Shown piece by piece: positions 7,699 through 15,697 of a DNA stretch of 64,000 bases. The translations under genes and the position numbers were made by a program. Every line of letters begins with the position of its first letter. Positions within the stretch are counted from its first letter, which is position 1. The notes under the pieces are model-generated. The model searched no databases. It saw only the letters and a program-made list of their open reading frames with translations, and was not told the DNA's origin. The stretch comes from Natrinema versiforme (GTDB taxonomy: Archaea; Halobacteriota; Halobacteria; Halobacteriales; Natrialbaceae): contig NZ_CP040330.1 of the NCBI RefSeq assembly GCF_005576615.1, forward strand, positions 3,348,001 through 3,412,000, in the 5' to 3' direction.

Positions 7699-9264
7699 TC
7701 AAGCATCCAATTTAGACTTGAGTCGCTGATAGTCCCTGTCACCGAGTAACTGTTCCAATTGCTCGAATTCATCCACATCTTCTTCTGTGAATCTAGTCCG
7801 TTCAGTTACCTTGGTCCAGTACTTCTCGGGGACTTGCTCAAGGAGGTCTTCATCATCAGTAGTTTCCTCGGAGGCCTCATCATGCTCGACACGACCTCGA
7901 GAATCGTCTGTTGTGTTCTGAGGAGTAGGGTTCTCGTCTATAGTTTCCTTTTCCTCAGCATCCTCCTGTAGCTCCTCAGTAGATTCTTGTGCAGCTTCTT
8001 CCTCTGCTTCCTTTCTAACCTGCTCAGCTAGCTCTGGCTCGACCTCTGGAGCGGGTGGGAGTGGAAGAGGCTCGTATTCGTCTTCGGTGTCTCGAATCTC
8101 ACCAAGGACATCCTCGTCAACATACTCCTCGTATGGAGTATCAAGCAACTCGTGTGGGTATACATCCTCGTGGGGCTCTTCTTGGTGCTTGTGTGAGTCA
8201 CAGAAGAATTCCTTCTCTTCTCCGTATTCTGTTTCGACAATTGACCCACAGCGTTCTCCTTCTTTATTTTCCCCGAAGCAAACGCTGGTCTGCCCATCAG
8301 ACCATTCCCACTCTGTCTCATCCTCAGTATCAGGGACTAATGTTGTAGGCACGGGGATTGCCCTGAGTGTCTTCATGTGTTCTTTTGGCTCTCCGTTATC
8401 TTCGAGACCTTCGTAGATTTCAGCGGTCTTCCGTCCTGTCTTGTGTACGTAGACGCAAAGTTGTCTAACCCATCTGTGAACGTCCTTTGGCACGTGGCCA
8501 ATGATGATGTAGTTGCCACCTTTCTTACGAAGGAACGTCACGAGTGGGAAGAATTGATTCTGGACCTTTTGAGCATCTCCCCCAGTACCTGAAGCGTGCT
8601 TGTTGGCTTCATCGAAGACAAAGAAGAACACCTTGTTAGGATTGCTCTCTATCCACTCATCGAGCTCGTCCATCGACCCGACATGGACGGTGTTACTGAC
8701 TCCTTTGACATTAGTGAGAACTACGCCATCCTCATTCATGAACAGCCAAAGTTCGGCAATCAGAAACGCCAAGAAAGTCTTTCCCTTCCCCTGGATACCA
8801 GTCATATAAATCTGGGTCACATCCTCCAGAGCAGTCGAGTCTGCAAAATCCATCAACCATTTCACTAGCTTCAGATTCTTAGCAGATGGTTTTTCGGCAG
8901 TAGATGTGATGTATTTTGTAATCTTCCATCTGCTACTACTATATGCTTCATCTGTAATATTGATGGTAGTATGCTTCTTAACAATGCTTTTGTATTGTTT
9001 TGTGTTCTCGAATATCTTATCGGTCCCGAGCCAATCTTTCTGATTTTCCCATGACCGCTTAGCATCCGATAAATGCCGTATGACGGTTTCATCTCGAATC
9101 TTCACGGCGAACTCATAGATGTCATTTTCCTTCGCTTCAACTTCATCTCGTAGATAAGACATTGACCGTCCTAAACCACCACTGCCGCCGCTCTCCTTAG
9201 ACATTCCGAGCATTGGCATCGCCATGAACAAAACCAGCAAGAGATTGTGTATATCGTCTATCAT
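7699..9264 (-). CDS. P-loop ATPase with C-terminal zinc-finger-like motif
   Basis: 521 residues. Residues 5-20 are hydrophobic and may tether it to the membrane. The Walker A motif is GIQGKGKT at 156-163 and the Walker B motif FFFVFDEA at 213-220, followed by a possible sensor strand YIIIGHVP at 252-259, which fits the FtsK/HerA or Zot-like assembly ATPases. A Cys-Cys-Cys-His set (C329, C339, C355, H358) suggests a small zinc finger. The last 150 residues are a long acidic, Glu-rich, disordered tail. Its start overlaps the preceding gene by 4 bp. It is likely the energy-providing assembly or packaging protein of the element, comparable in position to the VP8-like NTPase of pleolipoviruses. 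Confidence 0.8.
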   Translation of the reverse strand: MIDDIHNLLLVLFMAMPMLGMSKESGGSGGLGRSMSYLRDEVEAKENDIYEFAVKIRDETVIRHLSDAKRSWENQKDWLGTDKIFENTKQYKSIVKKHTTINITDEAYSSSRWKITKYITSTAEKPSAKNLKLVKWLMDFADSTALEDVTQIYMTGIQGKGKTFLAFLIAELWLFMNEDGVVLTNVKGVSNTVHVGSMDELDEWIESNPNKVFFFVFDEANKHASGTGGDAQKVQNQFFPLVTFLRKKGGNYIIIGHVPKDVHRWVRQLCVYVHKTGRKTAEIYEGLEDNGEPKEHMKTLRAIPVPTTLVPDTEDETEWEWSDGQTSVCFGENKEGERCGSIVETEYGEEKEFFCDSHKHQEEPHEDVYPHELLDTPYEEYVDEDVLGEIRDTEDEYEPLPLPPAPEVEPELAEQVRKEAEEEAAQESTEELQEDAEEKETIDENPTPQNTTDDSRGRVEHDEASEETTDDEDLLEQVPEKYWTKVTERTRFTEEDVDEFEQLEQLLGDRDYQRLKSKLDA

Positions 9265-10946
9265 TGTGTATCACCATCTTCATCGATAATTTCCTCTACA
9301 GATTCGAAGTCAGGTTTGTACTTCTCATCGTCATCACCATCATGTTCTTCTTCTATCTCATCATAACCTAATTCTTCTAAACTCTGGAATCCGCCTTCCA
9401 CCTTCTCGTCTAATCTATCTTCTAGAGCTTGACGTACTTTACCAAGACCTTCATAGCCCTCATCTTCTAGAGCTTGCGTTTTTGCTGCAGATATCTTTTC
9501 TGCGGTATCTTTCACGTCATCTGCATAATTTAGCTTTATATAGCTAACTTTGTCTTTAGCTAGCTGTAGCTCACTCATCAATTTGTCAATTTTCCCTTGC
9601 CACGTCCTAATCTCCTTTGGGCTTATTTTCTCAACTCGCCCGTTCCAATTGACAACCGCAACATTTGCTTCCATGTAGTACTCCTTACATTCGAATTTAT
9701 CTACACCAGGGATTGGTTGGTATAGCCACGATTTATCAACCTCCCTATACCCTTCTTCAGTCTCTAGGATAACATCTATTGACTCGAATCTCCCCTGGCT
9801 GAGTGCATACAAACCGCCTTTCCCGTTTTTAGGGTTTGTAGCGTCTATCACTTTCCTATCTTTTACGAGTAGGTATGATAGCGTCGTAGTCGCAAATATT
9901 AAAGACACTATGCTAGAATACAATATATACACTGTTGAATTCTCGAACCACTCTGGTATCAGTATATCAAACGAAAACATTGTCCAGAGATGGAATCCAT
10001 CGAGAGATGGGTATGGTATCGCAGGACTGATTGTATGTGGTCCAGCGAGGGACATAATCTTGAATAAGTATAGGAATCCCCATACTGAGAATATTCCAAT
10101 TACAATAGCTATGTTATAGTGTTTCAGCCTGATTGCTATAGTTTCGATATAATATTCTAATCCATCTTCTTTGCTGGATTCAAGGTGGTATTTTACCTTC
10201 CGCAATACCTGACTGCCTAAATCCATTCTATCAATTCTTGCTGCCCATTCTGTCGTTCTATTCTTAGATTTAACCAATCCTATTATGACTCCCGTGTTTA
10301 CTAGAACAACCATAAACACAAGGAAAAATGGGTGTGGAATATCTGGAGCGTGATTAGGTGCCCACGCAAACCTATCCACGATATAGGTCGTTATATTTCC
10401 TTCATCCAGTTCTTCCCGCTCGTCAAAACTCAGATAGACAGAGACTGATGCTCCTGTCCTTATCATATCCATAGACGGTAGAACAACGCGTGTCACCTCG
10501 TCTGGAGCAAGTTCAAAATCCTTCTCAACTCGTTTTGAACCCGACCCATCATTGGCGGCCATCACCTGCGCTATATCGTCGCCCGTGTTATGGACGATAA
10601 AGACAGTCTCGGAATTGGTTACCTTATGTTCGTAGACATCGACCCCATCAGGCAATCTAAAATCAGGGTCATTATTCTCGACTATCTCACGGTTCTCTTC
10701 CCGTAGATTCGATTCTGAATCTCCACTATCTTCGTCACTACTGTTTTCACTGTCATCCTCTCCATCGCCACTATCCTCGTTATTACTGTCGTCTGATTCT
10801 GTGTCCTCTGAATCTGGCTGGTCACCAGATGGTGTATCAGGAGTCTCAGTCGTATCCTCCTGTGCCATTACACCTGTAGGGACAGCTACCAGCAGGAGTA
10901 GTAGAAGCACAAAGAGAGGAAGAAGTTTCTTGCACTTACTTTTCAT
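9261..10946 (-). CDS. Large exported multi-helix membrane protein with coiled coil
   Basis: 561 residues. A signal peptide (residues 1-29, ending GVMAQ) leads into a 60-residue Asp/Glu/Ser linker, then an extracellular beta domain (about 85-195) ending in three or more membrane helices between about 200 and 370. A cytoplasmic domain of about 180 residues follows, with a predicted coiled coil (KIDKLMSELQLAKDKV) and a very acidic tail. It sits between the spike-like gene and the ATPase and overlaps the ATPase start by 4 bp, so the two products are probably partners at the membrane. I do not recognise a family. A leaderless-type promoter lies about 28-33 nt upstream. Confidence 0.75.
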   Translation of the reverse strand: MKSKCKKLLPLFVLLLLLLVAVPTGVMAQEDTTETPDTPSGDQPDSEDTESDDSNNEDSGDGEDDSENSSDEDSGDSESNLREENREIVENNDPDFRLPDGVDVYEHKVTNSETVFIVHNTGDDIAQVMAANDGSGSKRVEKDFELAPDEVTRVVLPSMDMIRTGASVSVYLSFDEREELDEGNITTYIVDRFAWAPNHAPDIPHPFFLVFMVVLVNTGVIIGLVKSKNRTTEWAARIDRMDLGSQVLRKVKYHLESSKEDGLEYYIETIAIRLKHYNIAIVIGIFSVWGFLYLFKIMSLAGPHTISPAIPYPSLDGFHLWTMFSFDILIPEWFENSTVYILYSSIVSLIFATTTLSYLLVKDRKVIDATNPKNGKGGLYALSQGRFESIDVILETEEGYREVDKSWLYQPIPGVDKFECKEYYMEANVAVVNWNGRVEKISPKEIRTWQGKIDKLMSELQLAKDKVSYIKLNYADDVKDTAEKISAAKTQALEDEGYEGLGKVRQALEDRLDEKVEGGFQSLEELGYDEIEEEHDGDDDEKYKPDFESVEEIIDEDGDTQ

Positions 10947-10966
10947 TTATACTACAAACTATCCAC

Positions 10967-10981
10967 TAAGATGTTAAATTA
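10967..10981 (-). promoter_or_regulatory. TATA-type promoter of the large membrane protein gene
   Basis: Minus-strand AATTTAACATCTTAG, with its TATA-like core 28-33 nt before the ATG at 10946. The core matches the promoters at 4175-4189 and, less exactly, 521-532. A second TTTAAA at 10988-10993 is an alternative. Confidence 0.5.
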
Positions 10982-11019
10982 TTGTCGTTTAAATAAGGGA
11001 GAATGAAATGCTACTTCCT

Positions 11020-11832
11020 TCAAGGCTGCGGGTCATCTCGAGCAGCACTGCCTATCGCCATGAGCCCGTATACGATGATGAGCACAAGGACAACTACGAT
11101 GATACCAGCAACCACAACACCGTATTCCGTAACGAGGTCTGTCCATGTGCTACCTGCCGTATCTACAGTATTACCAACGACACCCTCATCTTCTTCTTCA
11201 AGAGTGAGTTCAACGGATTGGTCAGAGCCGTTCATATCCACAGTCTTAGAAGCTGTGTAAGTGACATTCTCACCGTCCTCATTCTCTTCGACGTATTCAG
11301 CAGAGATAGTGTATTCACCATCCTCAACATCATACTGGACGGATTCACCTGACTTGTTACCGTCGTCAAGGGTGAAGTCCGCCGTTACAGTTTCATTGTC
11401 AAGGGTAGCAGATGCCTCTAAGATATATGTTGGCTCCTCTACTGTGAGAGTGTTGTCTGAGATGTCCCAGTTAACTTGAGTTGCGCCATCCTCATGAGTG
11501 AAGTTCTTTGACTCAGTAGGGGCGTCACCATCTGTAGAGAGGTAGTAGTCACCAGATGCATGGCCTTGGAACGTGATTGTCCCATCAGACTCTACTGTAT
11601 TTGTGTCGACCATGGAATCATCTGAAGCATCGTACAATTCTACTGTACCTTCATATGCTGTGCCGTTATCGGAGACCTCGACTGTGATGTCGCTAACATC
11701 ACTATCTGTAGTATCGTCCTGAGCCATGCTCGGTACAGCAGCACCTGCCACTGCGACCATCATGAGCATCATTATCATTGTTATACGACCTGTGTTACCG
11801 CGAATCATTGATTTGATTTTGTTTACATTCAT
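11020..11832 (-). CDS. Exported spike-like protein with PEGA-like domain and C-terminal anchor
   Basis: About 270 residues. A signal peptide ends near VPSMAQDD. Two beta-sandwich modules follow: one of about 90 residues, then a PEGA-like module (TYILEAS...VEDGEYTIS...VELTLEEE) homologous in layout to residues 401-473 of the GLUG protein. A linker precedes a C-terminal membrane helix and the short tail ARDDPQP. The ATG at 11832 has a GGTGA ribosome site 5-6 bases upstream and is preferred to a GTG at 11841, which overlaps the previous stop. Position directly after the small membrane protein parallels the VP3-VP4 pair of pleolipoviruses, though this spike is shorter than the usual 500 or so residues. 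Confidence 0.75.
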   Translation of the reverse strand: MNVNKIKSMIRGNTGRITMIMMLMMVAVAGAAVPSMAQDDTTDSDVSDITVEVSDNGTAYEGTVELYDASDDSMVDTNTVESDGTITFQGHASGDYYLSTDGDAPTESKNFTHEDGATQVNWDISDNTLTVEEPTYILEASATLDNETVTADFTLDDGNKSGESVQYDVEDGEYTISAEYVEENEDGENVTYTASKTVDMNGSDQSVELTLEEEDEGVVGNTVDTAGSTWTDLVTEYGVVVAGIIVVVLVLIIVYGLMAIGSAARDDPQP

Positions 11833-11837
11833 AGTTG

Positions 11838-12032
11838 TCACCTTGGTTCCTCGTAAGTTGTTTTTGAAGATTGATACAAACTGTATACGATGATGGTGGC
11901 GAAGAGTAGCCCCATCGACCCACCCACTATCGCTAGTGTTGAGCCTTGTAGGAGCAAGTCGAGACTAGTATTCACTGCAAGGAAGATAACCCCGACAAAC
12001 CCCACCATCAGTATTGCATTTATTATTTTCAT
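11838..12032 (-). CDS. Small two-helix membrane protein, candidate major membrane protein
   Basis: 64 residues with two membrane helices (about 5-25 and 32-53) and a short charged tail SSKTTYEEPR. It is the first gene of the leftward operon, and its stop overlaps the spike gene region. A TTTAAA box is 24-29 nt upstream of the ATG, so expression is probably leaderless and strong. Small abundant membrane proteins of this type are major virion components in pleomorphic and filamentous viruses; that role is inferred from position. Confidence 0.65.
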   Translation of the reverse strand: MKIINAILMVGFVGVIFLAVNTSLDLLLQGSTLAIVGGSMGLLFATIIVYSLYQSSKTTYEEPR

Positions 12033-12055
12033 ATCTTTGCAAGTAGATATTTATC

Positions 12056-12061
12056 TTTAAA
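12056..12061 (-). promoter_or_regulatory. TATA box of the structural operon
   Basis: TTTAAA on the minus strand, 24-29 nt before the ATG at 12032, the canonical distance for a leaderless transcript. It drives the run of genes from 12032 leftward. Confidence 0.6.
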
Positions 12062-12169
12062 CCCTAAATTTGTTAGTGTAGTAATCAGACAGAGGACACT
12101 AATCTAGTTCTATTTATGAGTCAGCAAAATCCAAACATTGAATGCTAGTCTCATTCTCCTGGGCGGTGT

Positions 12170-12418
12170 ATGCCCCAAGAAATCGAGAAGGAGCTCCGAT
12201 GGGTCAAAGAAGCACTGGCTCTTGCAGAAGAGTCTGATATCGATACGCCCGAGAACAGCAATGCAGTCCATCAGCAGGTTGTTCCAGCAGAGCACCAGCA
12301 CCTCCTCTCGTGGTCTGAGGATAGGCTCCGTACTCATCGAGACCGCCTCACCCGTGATATTCGTGATGCACAGATTACGTACGAAGAACCAGAGCACATC
12401 GTTGGAGGTGACCACTGA
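12170..12418 (+). CDS. Small helical protein of unknown function
   Basis: 82 residues starting MPQEIEKELRWVKEAL, largely helical with a likely coiled coil and an acidic, His-rich C-terminus. It is divergent from the structural operon and coupled to a tiny zinc-finger gene one base downstream. Composition is more GC-rich than the genes to the left. No family recognised; it could be an antirepressor-like or DNA-associated protein, but that is a guess. Confidence 0.6.
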   Translation: MPQEIEKELRWVKEALALAEESDIDTPENSNAVHQQVVPAEHQHLLSWSEDRLRTHRDRLTRDIRDAQITYEEPEHIVGGDH

Positions 12419-12419
12419 G

Positions 12420-12593
12420 ATGCAATCCGTAGAGTGTCCTCACTGTGGAGAGCATACGGGTGTAGATGAAGAGGAGGATATTGAGTCTACCAGTGGTATC
12501 GATACGGCCAACCCGTTTGCAGAAGAGCCTGAGAGCGAGTGTGACGAGTGCGGTAAGCTGTTTGCCTACTCTACGCGCACGGGTATCTTCTGA
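12420..12593 (+). CDS. Tiny zinc-finger protein
   Basis: 57 residues starting MQSVECPHCGEH. A CPHC pair near the N-terminus and a CDEC pair near residue 43, ending KLFAYSTRTGIF, form a four-cysteine zinc ribbon. The ATG lies one base after the TGA of the preceding gene, so translation is coupled. It is the last recognisable gene of the element before the tRNA. The remaining 260 bp to the tRNA hold no gene. Confidence 0.65.
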   Translation: MQSVECPHCGEHTGVDEEEDIESTSGIDTANPFAEEPESECDECGKLFAYSTRTGIF

Positions 12594-12856
12594 GGTTCGA
12601 CTGATTTTCTGCGTCGTCCGTTACTCCATATAGCGATAGCTCATTCATTCCATCAACATTTCTCGCCCGCGCACCTCGCGCGACATCGATGAATAGTTAG
12701 CCTCTAGGAAAATCGGTACACTAATTTCGGTTCTTCTGTAATCCCCATACGGCAGAGAGGGCGTCCATTAACCTGTTCGATTCCCATACCCACAACAGGT
12801 GTTCTTTAAAAGGAACCCACCGCCGTACGGTGATTCCTAGACGCTGGGTATCCGAA

Positions 12857-12931
12857 TGGGCCCTGACGGATTCGAACCATCGACCACTCGGTTATGAGCC
12901 GAGCGCTCTAACCAGACTGAGCTAAGGGCCC
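12857..12931 (-). tRNA. tRNA with CAT anticodon (Met, or Ile2), integration site
   Basis: The seven-base acceptor arms GGGCCCT and AGGGCCC pair fully, the anticodon loop reads CTCATAA, and the T-loop is TTCGAAT. It has no intron. Haloarchaeal elongator tRNA-Met usually has an intron, and Ile2 (agmatidine-modified CAT) tRNAs begin GGGCCC like this one, so Ile2 is a serious alternative. The 3' end faces the AT-rich element and is the probable attachment site. Confidence 0.85.
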
Positions 12932-13002
12932 GTCAATCGGGAAAAATCGTGCGCGCTAATTAACGTTTGCTGTCCGGTCCGCTCGAGAAAAACGGGACGC
13001 CG

Positions 13003-13131
13003 CTACGCGGTCAGGGCCTCGAGTGCCTCGTCGCTGAGTTCGGCCTCGAGCTCCGCCTTGCTGTGGGCGTCGAGGATGTCCTCGCGTTCCTCGGCGTCGA
13101 GTTCGGTGATGGATTCGAAGTGGTGGCACAT
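13003..13131 (-). CDS. Very small acidic protein
   Basis: 42 residues starting MCHHFESITELDAEEREDIL, helical and acidic, with a CHH group at the N-terminus. I chose this start because the sequence upstream in the same frame is arginine-rich and unlike a haloarchaeal protein. Similar tiny MCHHF/MCHHY proteins are common in haloarchaeal genomes; function unknown to me. It stands alone between two tRNA genes. Confidence 0.55.
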   Translation of the reverse strand: MCHHFESITELDAEEREDILDAHSKAELEAELSDEALEALTA

Positions 13132-13326
13132 AGCAATCGAATACACGCACGTGCGCTCAATAAAGGCTGGTTCAGGCGATCTGACTGTTCGCCTGGTGTT
13201 TCGAAACGGGGGAGAAATGCTCTCACTGCCGCGGGTCCTCGGAGGGCGATCCCTCGAGTGAGCCACGATCAGCATCTGTCATCGAGAGCACCGACTCGGA
13301 GCCGAGGTGAGCAGATAACAGTCGGG

Positions 13327-13911
13327 CTACTCACTCCCGTAATCCGCGAGCGTCTGGTCGCTCGCTCCGGTGCGGTGACGCGTCGCGAGCCCTGCGAGGT
13401 GGGGCGTCTCGGGGACGATCAGTTCCTCACAGGCGGTTTTGCAGGCGCTCTCGCTCCCGGGGAGACAGAAGACCGGCGTGTCGACGGCGATCCCCGCCGT
13501 CGCGCGCGAGGCCATCGCTCGCGTTCCGACTTCGTCCCACGAGAGCGACCGGAACAGTTCGCCAAAGCCCGGCAGTTCGCGCTCGAACAGCGACGCGGTC
13601 GCTTCGGGGGAGACGTCATCGACGGTGACGCCGGTGCCGCCGGTCGTACACACCACGTCGATGTCTTGGCGCGCGACCAGCCCCCGAACGGCGGTCCGGA
13701 TCGCCGAGTAATCGTCCCGAACCAGGACCCGTTCTCGAACCTCATGGCCTGCAGACTCGAAACACTCCTGTATGGTATCCCCGCCCGGATCGTCGGGGTC
13801 GTCTTCGCCCGCGCGCGAACTCGAGACGGTGACGATCCCGACGAAGAGGGGATCGATGATGTCGTGGCCGTGATCGTCGGTACTCCGCCGGTCGTCGGTA
13901 TCGCTGGTCAT
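13327..13911 (-). CDS. moaB: Molybdenum cofactor biosynthesis protein MoaB
   Basis: 194 residues of the MoaB/Mog family, which adenylylates molybdopterin before metal insertion. The core is present: VGIVTVSSSR at about 23, TTGGTGVT at about 89-96 (the substrate loop), and SPEAT shortly after. Size fits the family with a short acidic N-terminal extension. It stands alone between the tRNA genes. A leaderless start at 13911 is plausible. Confidence 0.92.
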   Translation of the reverse strand: MTSDTDDRRSTDDHGHDIIDPLFVGIVTVSSSRAGEDDPDDPGGDTIQECFESAGHEVRERVLVRDDYSAIRTAVRGLVARQDIDVVCTTGGTGVTVDDVSPEATASLFERELPGFGELFRSLSWDEVGTRAMASRATAGIAVDTPVFCLPGSESACKTACEELIVPETPHLAGLATRHRTGASDQTLADYGSE

Positions 13912-14038
13912 GTCCCCACGTCACTGCCGAAAGACGATAATCCCTCCCCCGATGGTGAGAGAACTCGCAGTTCGACGTGGCTGCTATCGTCGACACACAG
14001 CGGAGACAGATCGGTCTCGCTCGTAAATCAGGAAGAAG

Positions 14039-14144
14039 CGCCGAAGCCAGGACTCGAACCTGGGACAACCTCGTATCTGCGGCGGACAGGCAGTACCTGA
14101 GTCGCCGTAACAGCGAGGTGCTCTACCATCTGAGCTACTTCGGC
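14039..14144 (-). tRNA. tRNA-Asn (GTT) with a 33-nt intron
   Basis: The acceptor arms GCCGAAG and CTTCGGC pair fully and the T-loop is TTCGAGT. The anticodon stem CCTCG/CGAGG is interrupted one base after the anticodon by an intron at 14075-14107. Removing it restores the loop CTGTTAA and a 73-nt tRNA. The intron ends pair (CGGCG with CGCCG), as expected for a bulge-helix-bulge splice site. Confidence 0.9.
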
Positions 14145-14239
14145 TCATCTCGTGATAGTCGAGTGCATTTGATAGGGCTTTCGTTTTCCCTTCCCGCGGT
14201 TCGATACCCTTTCACGCACCGCTCGAGTACGCGTCCCCA

Positions 14240-15679
14240 ATGAGCGAGGAGGACGCCGAGGGCGACGAGCCCGACGATCGAGACGGTGATCGCGACCTCG
14301 AGCGGGTCGTCGCCGAGGTGCGAGCGCAGGTCACGCCCGACGCGGACGAACGCGCGCGGCTCCGCGAGGTCGCCGACCGGCTCATGGAGCGAGCCGAACA
14401 GGCGGCGACGGAACGGTGTGACGGAGCCGACGTCTTGCAGGTCGGCTCGACCGCCCGCGACACGTGGATCAGCGGCGATCGGGACATCGATATCTTCGTC
14501 CGCTTTCCGCCGGAGATCGACCGCGAAACGCTCGAGAAGTACGGCCTCGAGGTCGGCCACGCCACGCTGCCCGAGGGCCACGAGGAGTACGCCGAACATC
14601 CCTACGTCAAAGGGGAAGTCGAAGGGTTCGACATCGACGTCGTCCCCTGCTTTCGGCTCGAGTCGGCGACCGAGATCCGCTCGGCGGTCGACCGCACGCC
14701 GTTCCACACCCGATACCTCCAGCGGCGACTCGACGACGAACTCGCCGACGACGTGCGGGTCACAAAGCAGTTCCTGAAAGGGATCGGCGTCTACGGCAGC
14801 GATCTTCGGACCCGCGGGTTCAGCGGTTACCTCACCGAACTACTCGTCTGCGAGTACGGCGGGTTTCGACAGCTGCTCGAGGCCGCGGCCGACTGGCATC
14901 CACAGGTCGAGATCGATCCCGAGGGTCACGGCCGCGCACGCGAGACAGAGAATGCGGCGGCCGGCGACGCCGCCAGCCAGTTCGACGATCCCCTGGTCGT
15001 CATCGACCCCACGGACCCCGAACGCAATGTCGCCGCCGTCTGCTCGCGGGAAAACGTCGCCCGCTTCCAGCACTACGCCCGCGAGATTCTCGAAACGCCG
15101 CGGTCCGACTACTTCGAGCCCGACGAGCACGAGCCGCTGACCGAATCCGAACTACGCGCTCACCTCGAGCGGCGAGGAACCACTCCCGTCGCGGTCCGGT
15201 TCGACGCCCCCGACCTCGTCGAGGATCAGCTCTACCCACAGCTTCAGAAATCCCTCGACGGGATCACGCGAGGACTCGACGACCGCGGGTTCGATGTCTT
15301 CCGGGCGACGACGATCGCGGACGAGAGCGCCGTCGTCGTCGCCGAACTCGCGGTCAGCGAGCGTCCCGCGGTCGAGCGCCACGACGGGCCGCCGATCCAC
15401 GTCCGCGATCACGCCGAGGGGTTCTACGAGGCCTACGCGGACGACGCCGAGGCCTACGGCCCCTTCATCGAGGGCGACCGATACGTCACCGAGCGCGAGC
15501 GGGAGTTCACCAGCGCTCGCGAGTTCCTCGAGAGCGACCGGCTCTTCGATGTCGGGCTCGGCGCGCACGTCGAAACGGCCCTCGAGGACGGGTACGACGT
15601 GCTCATCGATGACGAAATCACGTCCCTCCTCGCGGAGTTCGGAACGGAACTCACGGCGTACTTCGATCCCCGACCCTGA
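14240..15679 (+). CDS. cca: CCA-adding tRNA nucleotidyltransferase
   Basis: 479 residues, archaeal class I CCA enzyme, adding or repairing the CCA tail of tRNAs. The catalytic motif is LQVGSTARDTW...RDIDIFVRF at about 74-95 with the two Asp metal ligands, and the third Asp lies in GFDIDVVPC. A FLKGIGVYGSDLRTRGFSGYLTE motif follows at about 175. Length is slightly above the family norm because of an acidic N-terminus. It starts 95 bp from the tRNA-Asn gene on the opposite strand. Confidence 0.95.
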   Translation: MSEEDAEGDEPDDRDGDRDLERVVAEVRAQVTPDADERARLREVADRLMERAEQAATERCDGADVLQVGSTARDTWISGDRDIDIFVRFPPEIDRETLEKYGLEVGHATLPEGHEEYAEHPYVKGEVEGFDIDVVPCFRLESATEIRSAVDRTPFHTRYLQRRLDDELADDVRVTKQFLKGIGVYGSDLRTRGFSGYLTELLVCEYGGFRQLLEAAADWHPQVEIDPEGHGRARETENAAAGDAASQFDDPLVVIDPTDPERNVAAVCSRENVARFQHYAREILETPRSDYFEPDEHEPLTESELRAHLERRGTTPVAVRFDAPDLVEDQLYPQLQKSLDGITRGLDDRGFDVFRATTIADESAVVVAELAVSERPAVERHDGPPIHVRDHAEGFYEAYADDAEAYGPFIEGDRYVTEREREFTSAREFLESDRLFDVGLGAHVETALEDGYDVLIDDEITSLLAEFGTELTAYFDPRP

Positions 15680-15697
15680 AAGCGGCCGGCGGGAACC

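Larger units (their letters stand above)
1..12857. mobile_element. AT-rich integrated virus-like element, right arm
   Basis: The DNA left of the CAT-anticodon tRNA is clearly AT-richer than the CTCGAG-rich DNA to the right. Its genes are mostly leftward, closely packed and mostly of unknown type: exported surface proteins, small membrane proteins, a P-loop ATPase, winged-helix regulators and tiny zinc-binding proteins. The tRNA 3' end faces the element, which is the usual geometry of tyrosine-integrase insertion. SNJ2-type pleolipoviruses are known to integrate at tRNA-Met. No integrase, replication protein or second att copy is visible, so the left boundary is outside the window and the exact right boundary is inferred from the tRNA end. 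Confidence 0.75.
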
